A stretch of 58,565 nucleotides of DNA from Mycobacterium sp. 852002-51961_SCH5331710. GTDB taxonomy: Bacteria; Actinomycetota; Actinomycetes; Mycobacteriales; Mycobacteriaceae. The position numbers were made by a program, and so were the translations under genes. Shown here piece after piece: positions 35,809 to 46,154 of the stretch (the first letter of the stretch is position 1; each line of letters opens with the position of its first letter). The notes under the pieces are model-generated. The model ran no database searches, was not told the DNA's origin, and saw nothing but the letters and a program-made list of their open reading frames with translations. The DNA lies in NCBI RefSeq assembly GCF_001665535.1, contig NZ_LZSQ01000061.1:1-58565 (forward strand), written 5' to 3'.

Positions 35809-37246
35809 TCAGCGCCAGATCGGGCTCTGACTCCTCCGATTCGTCGCCCTTCGGGATCGCGAGCGCGGTGAGCGCGGCGATGACGGCCGCACCGGCCGCG
35901 ATCAGCAGCGCCACGCGCAACCCGCCCAGCGACGGCACCTGCTGGCCGGCGACGGTCGTGGTCATCACCGTGAGCACCGCGCCGATGACCGCGCTGGAGA
36001 CCGACGTTCCCAGCGACCGCGCCAGCGCATTGATTCCGTTGGCTGCCGCCGTTTCCGATACGGGCACCGCCGCGTTGATCAGCGCGGGCAGCGACGAGAA
36101 CGCGAAGCCGACGCCGACGCTGACCATCACGTTGAACACGCACAGCTGCCACGCGCTGTTCATCAGCAGCAGTCCCGACAGATAGCCGACGGCCACCACC
36201 GTCGATCCGACGAACAGCGTGAACCGCGGACCGCGTACACCGGCGATCCGGGCGGCCACCGGCGAGGTCAGCATCATCGCCAGACCGCCGGGCGCCATCC
36301 ACAGACCGGTCTCCAACATCGACTGGCCCAGCCCGTAACCCGCACCCGCCGGCAGTTCGAGGATCTGCGGCGCGATCAGCGACATCGCGAACAGCGAGAA
36401 GCCCACCGCGATGGACGCCAGGTTCGTCGTCAGCACCGGCCGCTTCAACGTCGTGCGCAGATCGACGATGGGAGCAGTCGTCCGGAACTGCCACAGCGCG
36501 AACAGTCCGAAGATCACCACCGACGCGGCGAACATCGTCACGGTGATCGCACTCGTCCAGCCCCAGCTTCCGCCCTTGGAGATGCCCAACAGCAGCGTCA
36601 CGAGCCCGCCCGCCAGCCCGAGCGCGCCCAACGCATCGAAGCGGTCGGCGGAGACCGAGGGAAGGTGCGGCACCAGCACCGCGAACGACACCGCCGCCAC
36701 GACGCCGAGCGCGGCGCCGAACCAGAACAACGCGTGCCAGTCGAACCGATCGGCGATGATCGCCGACAGCGGAAGACCAAGCGCACCACCAACACCCAGC
36801 GATGCGCTCATCAGACCCATCGCGGTGCCGACCCGATGTGCCGGCACCGAGGCACGCATGACGCTGATGCCCAGCGGGATGATGGGCATGCCGAAGCCCT
36901 GGAGCCCGCGGCCCACGATGACCGGGATCAGCGCGGTCGTCGTCGCCGCGATCAGCGATCCCACGGTGAGCAGTAGGGCGCAGATGATCAGGATCGGCTT
37001 GGGCCCGTACATGTCGCCGAGCCTGCCGAACATCGGCGTCGCGACGGCCGCCGTCAGCAGCGTCGCGGTGATCACCCACGACGCGTTGGATGCGCTGGTG
37101 TTCAGCAGCGTGGGCAGTTCGGGGATCAGCGGGATGACGAGCGTCTGCATCAGCGAGACGCTGATGCCCGCCGCTGCGAGCACCGCCACGACGATCGCCG
37201 GGTGCCGCGTCCTGCCGACTTCGGAATCGACGGAGGAGCGGCGCAC
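35786..37246 (-). CDS. MFS drug efflux transporter (DHA2-like, 14 helices)
   Basis: About 486 residues from GTG 37246 (an upstream in-frame ATG at 37315 adds 23 residues of unlikely sequence). Motif A GRLGDMYGPKPILI and GLMSASLGVGGALGLPLSAIIAD (motif C region) identify the proton-antiport drug family, and about 14 helices fit DHA2. It would export toxic compounds or lipids. It sits between rdgB and the Rv1342c homologue, where I do not recall a gene in M. tuberculosis, so it is likely an insertion. Confidence 0.83.
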   Translation of the reverse strand: MRRSSVDSEVGRTRHPAIVVAVLAAAGISVSLMQTLVIPLIPELPTLLNTSASNASWVITATLLTAAVATPMFGRLGDMYGPKPILIICALLLTVGSLIAATTTALIPVIVGRGLQGFGMPIIPLGISVMRASVPAHRVGTAMGLMSASLGVGGALGLPLSAIIADRFDWHALFWFGAALGVVAAVSFAVLVPHLPSVSADRFDALGALGLAGGLVTLLLGISKGGSWGWTSAITVTMFAASVVIFGLFALWQFRTTAPIVDLRTTLKRPVLTTNLASIAVGFSLFAMSLIAPQILELPAGAGYGLGQSMLETGLWMAPGGLAMMLTSPVAARIAGVRGPRFTLFVGSTVVAVGYLSGLLLMNSAWQLCVFNVMVSVGVGFAFSSLPALINAAVPVSETAAANGINALARSLGTSVSSAVIGAVLTVMTTTVAGQQVPSLGGLRVALLIAAGAAVIAALTALAIPKGDESEESEPDLALTTDRSVP

Positions 37247-37339
37247 CCCGGGGATGCTACCGCTTAGTTGAGCTATACAAAATTTCGGCGGCGAACGTGA
37301 GTTCGTCCTCGACATATCCGCCGGATCTCGAGCGCGAGC

Positions 37340-37948
37340 TCAGGTTCGATCGGCCAACGCGCGCAACGCGGGAAGCAGGGCCGTCAGCGCCCGCCCCCGG
37401 TGCGATGCCGCGTCCTTCTCGGCGGGGTCGAGTTCGGCGGCCGTGCGCGTCGAGCCCTCCGGCAGGAACACCGGGTCGTAGCCGAAGCCGCCGTCGCCGC
37501 GGGGTTCGCGGACGATGCTGCCCGGCCACTCGCCCCGCACGACGACCTCGCCGGCGCCGTGCACCAGCGCGCACGCCGACACGAACGCCGCGCCGCGCCG
37601 GTCGTCGGGCACGTCGGCCAGCTGCGCCAACAGCAGCGCGGTGTTGGCCGTGTCGTCACCGTGCCGGCCCGCCCACCGCGCCGACAGCACCCCCGGCATC
37701 CGGTTCAGCGCCGCGACCTCCAGCCCGGAATCGTCGGCGACCGTCGCAAGACCCGTCGCCCGAAACGCGTCGCGCGCCTTGGCCAATGCGTTCTCCTCGA
37801 ATGTCGCGCCGGTCTCGGGCGCCTCGTCGAACGCGGGCACATCGTCGAGCGAGCGCAGCGTCAACCCCGACACCCCCGCCGCCGTCAGCACGCGGTGCAA
37901 CTCGGCCAGCTTCTTCGGGTTGCGGCTGGCCACCAGCAGCTCGGTCAG
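37340..37948 (-). CDS. rdgB: RdgB/HAM1-type non-canonical purine NTP pyrophosphatase
   Basis: About 202 residues: [40 protein letters not shown] (catalytic Asp pair), [18 protein letters not shown]. It hydrolyses ITP, dITP and XTP, cleaning the nucleotide pool. No ATG, GTG or TTG lies near the expected start: the frame contains CTG at 37948 overlapping the rphA stop (CTGA), or else a distant ATG at 38047 inside rphA. I give the CTG start as most consistent with family length. Confidence 0.88.
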   Translation of the reverse strand: MTELLVASRNPKKLAELHRVLTAAGVSGLTLRSLDDVPAFDEAPETGATFEENALAKARDAFRATGLATVADDSGLEVAALNRMPGVLSARWAGRHGDDTANTALLLAQLADVPDDRRGAAFVSACALVHGAGEVVVRGEWPGSIVREPRGDGGFGYDPVFLPEGSTRTAAELDPAEKDAASHRGRALTALLPALRALADRT

Positions 37949-38727
37949 CTTCCGAACGCCTTCTTCGGCGGCTCTTTCGACTCCGGCAACACCCCGGGAT
38001 ACGGCAGCTCCAGGGCCTGGCGCTGGATCTCGAAGATCTGCTCGCACGCACCCATCGCGGCGTCGAGCATCTTGTCCAGCGTCGAGCGGGGGAACGTCGC
38101 GCCCTCACCGGTGCCCTGGATCTCGACGAGGGTTCCGGTATCGGTGGCGACGACGTTCATGTCGACCTCGGCGCGCGAGTCCTCGCTGTAGGGCAGGTCG
38201 ACGCGGACCCGGCCGTCGACCACGCCGACGCTGACGGCGGCGATCGCACACGACAGCGGGCGCGGGTCGGACAGCTTGCCGGCGGCGCCCAGGTAGGTCA
38301 CCGCGTCGGCCAACGCGACGTAGGCCCCGGTGATCGCCGCGGTGCGGGTGCCCCCGTCGGCCTGCAACACGTCGCAGTCGATCGCTATCGTGTTCTCGCC
38401 CAGCGCCGCGAGGTCGATGCACGCCCTCAACGACCTTCCGACCAGCCGGCTGATCTCTTGGGTGCGGCCACCGACGCGGCCCTTGACGGACTCGCGGTCT
38501 GACCGGTCGTGGGTGGCGGCGGGCAACATCGCGTATTCGGCTGTCAGCCAACCTTTTCCGGAGCCCTTACGCCACCGCGGCACGCCCTCGGTGACGCTCG
38601 CCGTGCACATGACGCGCGTCTGGCCGAATTCCACCAGCACGGAACCGGCGGGATGGGTGGTGAAGCCGCGGGTGATGCGAACCGGCCTCAGCTCGTCGTC
38701 AAGCCGGCCGTCTTCTCTCTGGGACAC
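37945..38727 (-). CDS. rphA: Ribonuclease PH
   Basis: 260 residues: [56 protein letters not shown] (phosphate-binding Arg), [13 protein letters not shown]. It trims tRNA 3' ends phosphorolytically as a hexamer. In an operon with the Rv1339-like gene upstream and rdgB downstream, as in M. tuberculosis. Confidence 0.94.
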   Translation of the reverse strand: MSQREDGRLDDELRPVRITRGFTTHPAGSVLVEFGQTRVMCTASVTEGVPRWRKGSGKGWLTAEYAMLPAATHDRSDRESVKGRVGGRTQEISRLVGRSLRACIDLAALGENTIAIDCDVLQADGGTRTAAITGAYVALADAVTYLGAAGKLSDPRPLSCAIAAVSVGVVDGRVRVDLPYSEDSRAEVDMNVVATDTGTLVEIQGTGEGATFPRSTLDKMLDAAMGACEQIFEIQRQALELPYPGVLPESKEPPKKAFGS

Positions 38728-38753
38728 GCACCAACCCTATCGGTCGGTTCTGA

Positions 38754-39530
38754 CTAGGCGGCGCGGACGACGTCGAACGTCTCGTTGCACACCACCGCGT
38801 GCACCGGACCGTCGAACTCGGCCTTGGCCTCGCTGATGACGTCCTCGCGCGACGTCCACGGCGGGATGTGGGTCAGCAGGAGTTCACCGACTCCGGCCTC
38901 GGCCGCGGCCCGCCCCGCCTCGGTGCCCGACAGGTGTAGCCGCGGGGGCCGTTCCGGCGAATGCGTCCATGAGGCCTCGCACAGGAACACGTCGGCGCCG
39001 CGCGCCAAGTCGATGAGGGCGTCGCAGTAACCGGTGTCCCCGCTGTAGACCAGCGTCGCGCCGTCCTGATCGGTGATGCGCATGCCGTAAGACTCGGTGG
39101 GGTGACAGACGAGCTTCGGCGTCACGGTCAGCGAGCCGATGGTGACCGGTTCGTTGTCGACCCAGTGCCGGATCTCGAAGATGTCGGAGAAGTCGTCGAC
39201 CTCCCCGCCTTCGGGCGAGGACGCCGCGCCGAGCCGCGCCCACGTGTTGGCGGGGCCGTACATGATGCCGCGCTCCTGCGCCGGCGACGGGTGATAGCGC
39301 CGCCACACGAACAGCCCCGGCAGATCGAGGCAGTGGTCGGCATGGAGATGAGACAGCAGCACGTGCACGTCGTTGGGATCGGCATGGCGCTGCAGCGCGC
39401 CGAGCACTCCGCCGCCGAAGTCGAGCACCAACGGCGGGGTATCGGGTGCGGAGACTAGATATCCGGACGCTGGCGAATCAGGTCCGACAACACTGCCGGA
39501 GCAACCGAGAACGGTGATTCGCACACTCAC
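38754..39530 (-). CDS. Metallo-beta-lactamase-fold cyclic-nucleotide phosphodiesterase (Rv1339-like)
   Basis: 258 residues: MSVRITVLGCSGSVVGPDSP, LLSHLHADHCLDLPGL (HxHxDH metal site), VCHPTESYGMRI, VYSGDTGYCD and a C-terminal LTHIPPW. Same position and pattern as Rv1339, reported as an atypical cAMP phosphodiesterase in mycobacteria. A cyclase of the Rv1320c type is encoded 25 kb away at 12.8 kb, which is only a coincidence of the window. 26 nt upstream of rphA. Confidence 0.88.
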   Translation of the reverse strand: MSVRITVLGCSGSVVGPDSPASGYLVSAPDTPPLVLDFGGGVLGALQRHADPNDVHVLLSHLHADHCLDLPGLFVWRRYHPSPAQERGIMYGPANTWARLGAASSPEGGEVDDFSDIFEIRHWVDNEPVTIGSLTVTPKLVCHPTESYGMRITDQDGATLVYSGDTGYCDALIDLARGADVFLCEASWTHSPERPPRLHLSGTEAGRAAAEAGVGELLLTHIPPWTSREDVISEAKAEFDGPVHAVVCNETFDVVRAA

Positions 39531-39588
39531 TAGCTTGCCATGCCCGATCGGCCTGTGACGAAAACATGGCCGGTTTGAGCGACCGAAA

Positions 39589-40418
39589 TCATCTTGGCGC
39601 GCCGACGTGACGTTGAACAGGTCGAACGCCGTCGAGTGTGGGCCCGAGAAACCGTGCGGCCAGGGCGGTGAACGCGTCTGGATCGCCCGTCGCCTCGAAG
39701 ACTCGCCGCACCGGAGGACCGTCGTGCGGGCGCAGCAAATCGAGTTCGGTGAGCACCTTCAGCAAGTCCTTGGCGGTCTCCTCGGCGCTCGACACCAACG
39801 TGACGTTGTCGCCCATCGCCAACTGGATCAGCCCCGACAGCATCGGGTAGTGCGTGCAGCCCAGAACGAGCGTGTCGACCTGTGCGCGCTGAAGCGGTTC
39901 CAGGTACCCCTCGGCGAGGCCCAGCACCTGCCGCCCGCTGGTCACGCCACGCTCGACGAAGTCGACGAAGCGTGGGCAGGCCACCCCGATCACCTCGGTG
40001 TCGCGGGCCGCCGCGAACGCGTCCTGGTAGGCGCCGGACGCGATCGTCGCCTCGGTGCCGATGACGCCGATCCGGCCGTTGCGGGTGGCGGCGACGGCCC
40101 TGCGCACGGCGGGCAGGATCACCTCGACGACGGGCACCGGGGCGTAGCGTTCGCGGGCGTCGCGCAGGCACGCCGACGACGCCGTGTTGCAGGCGATGAC
40201 GAGCGCCTTGATCCCACGCGAGACGAGATCGTCCCCGATCGCCAGCGCATGGGCACGCACTTCCGGAATGGTCAGCGGCCCGTACGGCCCGTTGCCGGTG
40301 TCGCCGACGTAGACGATGTTCTCGTCGGGCAACTGGTCGATGATCGCGCGGGCGACCGTGAGCCCGCCGACGCCCGAATCGAAGATGCCGACGGGCGCGT
40401 CCGCAGACACTGCCGGGG

Positions 40419-40422
<4 letters not shown>
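39589..40422 (-). CDS. murI: Glutamate racemase
   Basis: 277 residues: [42 protein letters not shown] (first catalytic Cys), [12 protein letters not shown] (second Cys). It makes D-glutamate for peptidoglycan. GTG 40422 overlaps the rhomboid gene by 4 nt (GTGA); a later GTG at 40410 is an alternative. Confidence 0.94.
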
Positions 40423-42339
<1,917 letters not shown>

Positions 42340-42368
42340 GCAACGGCTCCTTTAGGGCTCAGGTCTTT

Positions 42369-42782
42369 TCAGTACTGCTCGACGATCTTGACGGGTTCCT
42401 CGGTGACGACGCCGTCGACGATGCGGTAACTCCGCAGTTCGTGTTTCTCCGGGTCGCGGGTCGACACCAGCACGTAGTGGGCGTCGGGTTCGGATGCGTA
42501 CGCGATGTCGGTGCGGCTGGGGTACGCCTCGGTCGCGGTGTGCGAGTGGTAGATGATTATGGGCGCCTCACCTGCGTCTTCCAATGCCCGCCACACCTTG
42601 AGCTGTTCCCCCGAGTCGAACCGGTAGAACGTCGGCGACCGCTCCGCGTTGGTCATCGCGATGAAGCGCTCCGGGCGGTCCGAGCCCTCGGGCCCCGCGA
42701 TCACGCCGCAGGCCTCGTCGGGATGATCGGCGCGGGCGTGGGCGACCATGGCGTCGACCAGATCCGCTCGGATGACCAGCAC
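42369..42782 (-). CDS. mec: Mec, JAMM/MPN+ CysO-cysteine peptidase
   Basis: 137 residues from GTG 42782. The JAMM zinc site is H-S-H-x7-S-x2-D in YHSHTATEAYPSRTDIAYA with Glu in DEACGVI. It cleaves cysteine from the CysO-cysteine adduct. First gene of mec-cysO-cysM; a strong hairpin (42803-42859) separates it from the upstream peptidase gene. Confidence 0.92.
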   Translation of the reverse strand: MLVIRADLVDAMVAHARADHPDEACGVIAGPEGSDRPERFIAMTNAERSPTFYRFDSGEQLKVWRALEDAGEAPIIIYHSHTATEAYPSRTDIAYASEPDAHYVLVSTRDPEKHELRSYRIVDGVVTEEPVKIVEQY

Positions 42783-42802
42783 AGCAACTACCCCTTTCTG
42801 CA

Positions 42803-42859
42803 CGAAACTGTATTCCAGCAGCGAAACATCGAGTAAACGGCTGCTGGAATGCAGTTTCG
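42803..42859. terminator. 19-bp-arm hairpin between the peptidase and mec
   Basis: Arms 42803-42821 and 42841-42859 are reverse complements with one mismatch, loop 19 nt. TCGAGTAA (42829-42836) can instead pair with TTACTCGA (42863-42870) at the stop of the upstream gene, giving two exclusive folds. No U-tract. Acts probably as a terminator or attenuator before mec-cysO-cysM. Confidence 0.65.
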
Positions 42860-42862
42860 CGA

Positions 42863-43882
42863 TTACTCGAACGCTCCGGGCAACAGGTCCCGGTACGCGG
42901 GTATTCCGGCCACCGACGAGGCGGCCAGCACACCGACCATCACCGCGCGGGCCAGGCAGTCCGCGGCGGCGGCGCCCACCTGAGTGATCAGCGGCACCTC
43001 CGGCGACATCGACGCCGGCGCGGTGGGATCGGGAGGCACCTCGACGGCGCCGGTGGCCAGCGCGAAGACGGTGTCCCCGTCGAGCGGCGTGTGACACGGC
43101 CGGATGGTGCGTGCCAGCCCGTCGTGCGCGGCGACGGCGACCCGCCGGCACCCCGCCGGACTCAGCGCGGCGTCGGTGGCGACGACGGCGATGGTCGTGT
43201 TGAGCGGGCTGTACTCCTGGTGCCGGTCGGCGTACGCCGCGATCTGGTCGGCCGGCGGGGCGACCAGACCGAACTCCTCGATCTGGTACGCCAGCCACGG
43301 CAGGCCGGTCGCGGTGTCGACCGCGTCCCCGGCGGCGTTGACCACCACGAGCGCACCGACGGTCGCGCCGCAGTCCAGGACCGTCGACGCGCTGCCCACG
43401 CCGCCCTTGAGCACGCCCACGCGCGCGCCGGTGCCCGCGCCCACGGTGCCGAGCGCCACCTCGGTTCCGGCGTCGGCGGCCGCGGCGTACCCGAACTCCG
43501 CGGTGGGCCGGCACTGCCATCCGCCGACCGGAAGGTCGAACACCACCGCGGCGGGCACGATCGGCACCACGCCGCCCTCCAGGGCGACGCCGCGACCCTG
43601 TTCCTCGAGCCAGCGCATCACCCCGTCCGCGGCGGCCAGACCGTAGGCGCTGCCACCGGTCAACACCACGGCGTCGACGTGGCGAACGGAGTTGATCGGA
43701 TCGAGCAGATCGGTCTCGCGGGTGCCGGGCGCCCCGCCCCTGCCGTCGACGCCGCCGACGGTGCCCGGCGGTGTGAGCACGACCGTGGTGCCGCTCGCCC
43801 AGCCCGAACCCAGCGTCACGTCAGGGTCGAGGCGATGGTGCTGGCCCACCCGGATGCCCGCCACATCGGTGATCGAACTCAT
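42863..43882 (-). CDS. P1/DmpA-family peptidase (Rv1333-like)
   Basis: 339 residues of the self-processing DmpA/S58 family: ITDVAGIRVGQHHR, VVLTGGSAYGLAAADGVMRWLEEQ and LNTTIAVVATDAALSP with the likely nucleophile in NTT. Rv1333 in M. tuberculosis belongs here and is reported to be autoprocessed with a Thr nucleophile. ATG 43882 overlaps the DUF2017 stop by 4 nt. Confidence 0.88.
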   Translation of the reverse strand: MSSITDVAGIRVGQHHRLDPDVTLGSGWASGTTVVLTPPGTVGGVDGRGGAPGTRETDLLDPINSVRHVDAVVLTGGSAYGLAAADGVMRWLEEQGRGVALEGGVVPIVPAAVVFDLPVGGWQCRPTAEFGYAAAADAGTEVALGTVGAGTGARVGVLKGGVGSASTVLDCGATVGALVVVNAAGDAVDTATGLPWLAYQIEEFGLVAPPADQIAAYADRHQEYSPLNTTIAVVATDAALSPAGCRRVAVAAHDGLARTIRPCHTPLDGDTVFALATGAVEVPPDPTAPASMSPEVPLITQVGAAAADCLARAVMVGVLAASSVAGIPAYRDLLPGAFE

Positions 43883-44463
43883 CTCGACTTCCCCATCAAT
43901 CCCAGCACCAGATACTCCTGCAGCACGGTCAGCCACTGGTAGACGTCGAGATGCCCGGCCATCGGATGGTCGGGCGGCAGTTCGTCGGGCCCGTCCGGTG
44001 AGATCGCGAGCATGGTGCCCAGGGCCAGGCGCATGTCGTTGACCGCGGCGGCCCAAGCGTGCGCGTCGTCCTCGGTCAACTCGAACTTGCCGCCCTGCAC
44101 GGGCATGGTATCCAGAAGTGTCTGCGCCGCTTGACGTTTCGCGTCGATGATCTCGGGCTCATGCAGGCTTCGCAGTGCGCTGTTCAGGCTCTCGGTGGCA
44201 TTGGAGCCGGCCGGGTGGTCGCGCTGCGGCCGGTAGAAGTCGGGCAGCAGACGTTTCATCGTGTCGTCGTCGGGCGGCGTCGAATTACCGGTGCGCATAC
44301 CGGTGATCTCTTCGAGTTCGTCTGCGGGCGCGGATGATTCGCGCTCCTCGAGCATCCCCACGACCGAGGTGGCCAGGCTTCGCAACAATGCGGCCTCGTG
44401 AGGCGCGATGGCCGACCGGAAGCGTGCGCCATCGACGGTCTCCACCCGCTTCCATTTACGCAC
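43879..44463 (-). CDS. DUF2017 protein (Rv1332-like)
   Basis: 194 residues, mostly alpha-helical: MRKWKRVETVDGARFRSAIA, ALLRSLATSVVGMLEER and NDMRLALGTML with LTVLQEYLVLGLM. Always found after clpS in actinobacteria as far as I recall. Possibly a transcriptional regulator or ClpS-linked factor; unproven. Seven nt from clpS and overlapping the peptidase gene. Confidence 0.85.
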   Translation of the reverse strand: MRKWKRVETVDGARFRSAIAPHEAALLRSLATSVVGMLEERESSAPADELEEITGMRTGNSTPPDDDTMKRLLPDFYRPQRDHPAGSNATESLNSALRSLHEPEIIDAKRQAAQTLLDTMPVQGGKFELTEDDAHAWAAAVNDMRLALGTMLAISPDGPDELPPDHPMAGHLDVYQWLTVLQEYLVLGLMGKSR

Positions 44464-44470
44464 TTGTCTG

Positions 44471-44785
44471 TCAGCGGTCCTGCTGCATGGTCGCCCACAA
44501 CCCGGCGGCGTGGAGCTTGGACACGTCGACCTCCATCGCCTCGCGGCTGCCCGCCGAGACCACCGCCTTGCCCTCGTTGTGCACCTGAAGCATCAATTTG
44601 GTCGCGTGCGCCTCGGGGTAGCCGAACAGCTTCTGGAAGACGTAGGTCACGTAGGTCATCAGGTTCACTGGGTCGTCCCACACGATGGTCACCCACGGAG
44701 TGTCGGTGGCGGCGTCTTCCGTCGCGACGGACTTGACGCCCCGCTCCTCGCGAGTCCCCGGTCGAGCCTTCGCCGGCGTAACCAT
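44471..44785 (-). CDS. clpS: ClpS, ClpC adaptor for N-degron substrates
   Basis: 104 residues: [20 protein letters not shown] followed by [20 protein letters not shown], and [20 protein letters not shown]. The DDPVN and [10 protein letters not shown] segments hold the residues that bind N-terminal destabilising residues. It delivers substrates to ClpC-ClpP. Divergent from pncB. ATG 44785; the frame extends further upstream without similarity. Confidence 0.93.
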   Translation of the reverse strand: MVTPAKARPGTREERGVKSVATEDAATDTPWVTIVWDDPVNLMTYVTYVFQKLFGYPEAHATKLMLQVHNEGKAVVSAGSREAMEVDVSKLHAAGLWATMQQDR

Positions 44786-44831
44786 GTTGTTCAGGATAGC
44801 CAACGCATAACCGGCACTTCGAGCTACTACG

Positions 44832-46148
44832 GTGACACCTGTGACCGCCGCATCCCCGGCCCTGCTCACCGACAAGTATGAGCTGACGATGCTCGCGGCC
44901 GCGCTGCGCGACGGCACCGCGCACCGGCGCACGACCTTCGAGCTCTTCGCGCGCCGACTGCCCGAAGGGCGCCGCTACGGCGTCGTGGCAGGCACCGCAC
45001 GGTTTGTTGATGCTTTGGCGCAGTTCGAATTCGACGATGCGACGCTCTCGGCGCTCGCGGACTTCCTCGACGAGAAGACACTCGCCTATCTGGCCGACTA
45101 CCGGTTCGGAGGAGATGTCGACGGATACGCCGAGGGCGAGCTGTACTTCCCGGGCTCGCCGGTGCTCTCGGTGCACGGCACGTTCGGCGAATGTGTCGTG
45201 TTGGAGACCCTGGCGTTGTCGATCTTCAACCACGACACCGCGATCGCCTCCGCCGCCGCCCGCATGGTCAGCGCGGCCCAGGGAAGGCCACTGATCGAGA
45301 TGGGTTCGCGGCGCACCCACGAACGAGCCGCTGTCGCCGCGGCCCGCGCCGCCTACCTCGCCGGTTTCGCCGGATCGTCCAACCTGGCGGCCCAGCGCGA
45401 CTACGGCGTTCCGGCGCTGGGCACCAGCGCGCACGCGTTCACGCTGCTGCACACCACCCCCGACGGACCCGACGAACGGGCCGCCTTCCGCGCGCAGGTC
45501 GACGCGCTCGGGGCGGGCACGACGCTGCTCGTCGACACCTACGACATCACCGAGGGGGTGGCGACCGCCGTCGAGGTCGCCGGTCCGGAACTCGGTGCGG
45601 TGCGCATCGATTCCGGTGATCTCGGGGTGCTGGCGCGTCAGGTTCGCACGCAGCTCGACGACCTCGGCGCCACCAAGACGCAGATCGTGGTGTCGGGAGA
45701 TCTCGATGAGTTCGCGATCGCCGCGTTGCGCGCCGAACCCGTCGACATCTATGGCGTCGGAACGTCGCTCGTCACCGGTTCCGGCGCTCCCACCGCCGGC
45801 ATGGTCTACAAGTTGGCCGAGGTGGACGGTCTTCCGGTGGAGAAACGCAGCAGCCACAAACAGTCGCACGGCGGTCGCAAACAGGCGATGCGGCTGACCA
45901 AGAAGACCGGCACGATCGTCGAGGAGGTCATCTACCCCTACGGCCGCCCGCCCGCCGACACCGACGGGTTCACCTCGCGACCGTTGACCGTCCCCTTGGT
46001 GGAGCGCGGCGAACCCGTCGGTGAACTGTCCCTCGACGCGGCACGCGACCGCGTCCGAGCCGGCCTGACGAGCCTTCCCTGGGACGGGTTGAAACTGTCC
46101 CGCGGTGAGCCGGCGGTGCCGACGCGGCTGATCCCGCCCGGCGCGTAG
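44832..46148 (+). CDS. pncB1: Nicotinate phosphoribosyltransferase
   Basis: 438 residues: [57 protein letters not shown] and [20 protein letters not shown] with [21 protein letters not shown]. Converts nicotinate plus PRPP to nicotinate mononucleotide in the NAD salvage pathway. The TAG stop at 46146 is in the same frame as the following dinG. GTG 44832 start; the M. tuberculosis PncB1 is somewhat longer at the N-terminus. Confidence 0.93.
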   Translation: MTPVTAASPALLTDKYELTMLAAALRDGTAHRRTTFELFARRLPEGRRYGVVAGTARFVDALAQFEFDDATLSALADFLDEKTLAYLADYRFGGDVDGYAEGELYFPGSPVLSVHGTFGECVVLETLALSIFNHDTAIASAAARMVSAAQGRPLIEMGSRRTHERAAVAAARAAYLAGFAGSSNLAAQRDYGVPALGTSAHAFTLLHTTPDGPDERAAFRAQVDALGAGTTLLVDTYDITEGVATAVEVAGPELGAVRIDSGDLGVLARQVRTQLDDLGATKTQIVVSGDLDEFAIAALRAEPVDIYGVGTSLVTGSGAPTAGMVYKLAEVDGLPVEKRSSHKQSHGGRKQAMRLTKKTGTIVEEVIYPYGRPPADTDGFTSRPLTVPLVERGEPVGELSLDAARDRVRAGLTSLPWDGLKLSRGEPAVPTRLIPPGA

Positions 46149-46154
46149 GGGGTC

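Noticed and set aside
44256..45869. 537-codon minus-strand frame opposite pncB
   Set aside because: Antisense to pncB and out of frame with clpS and the DUF2017 gene; composition of a shadow frame.
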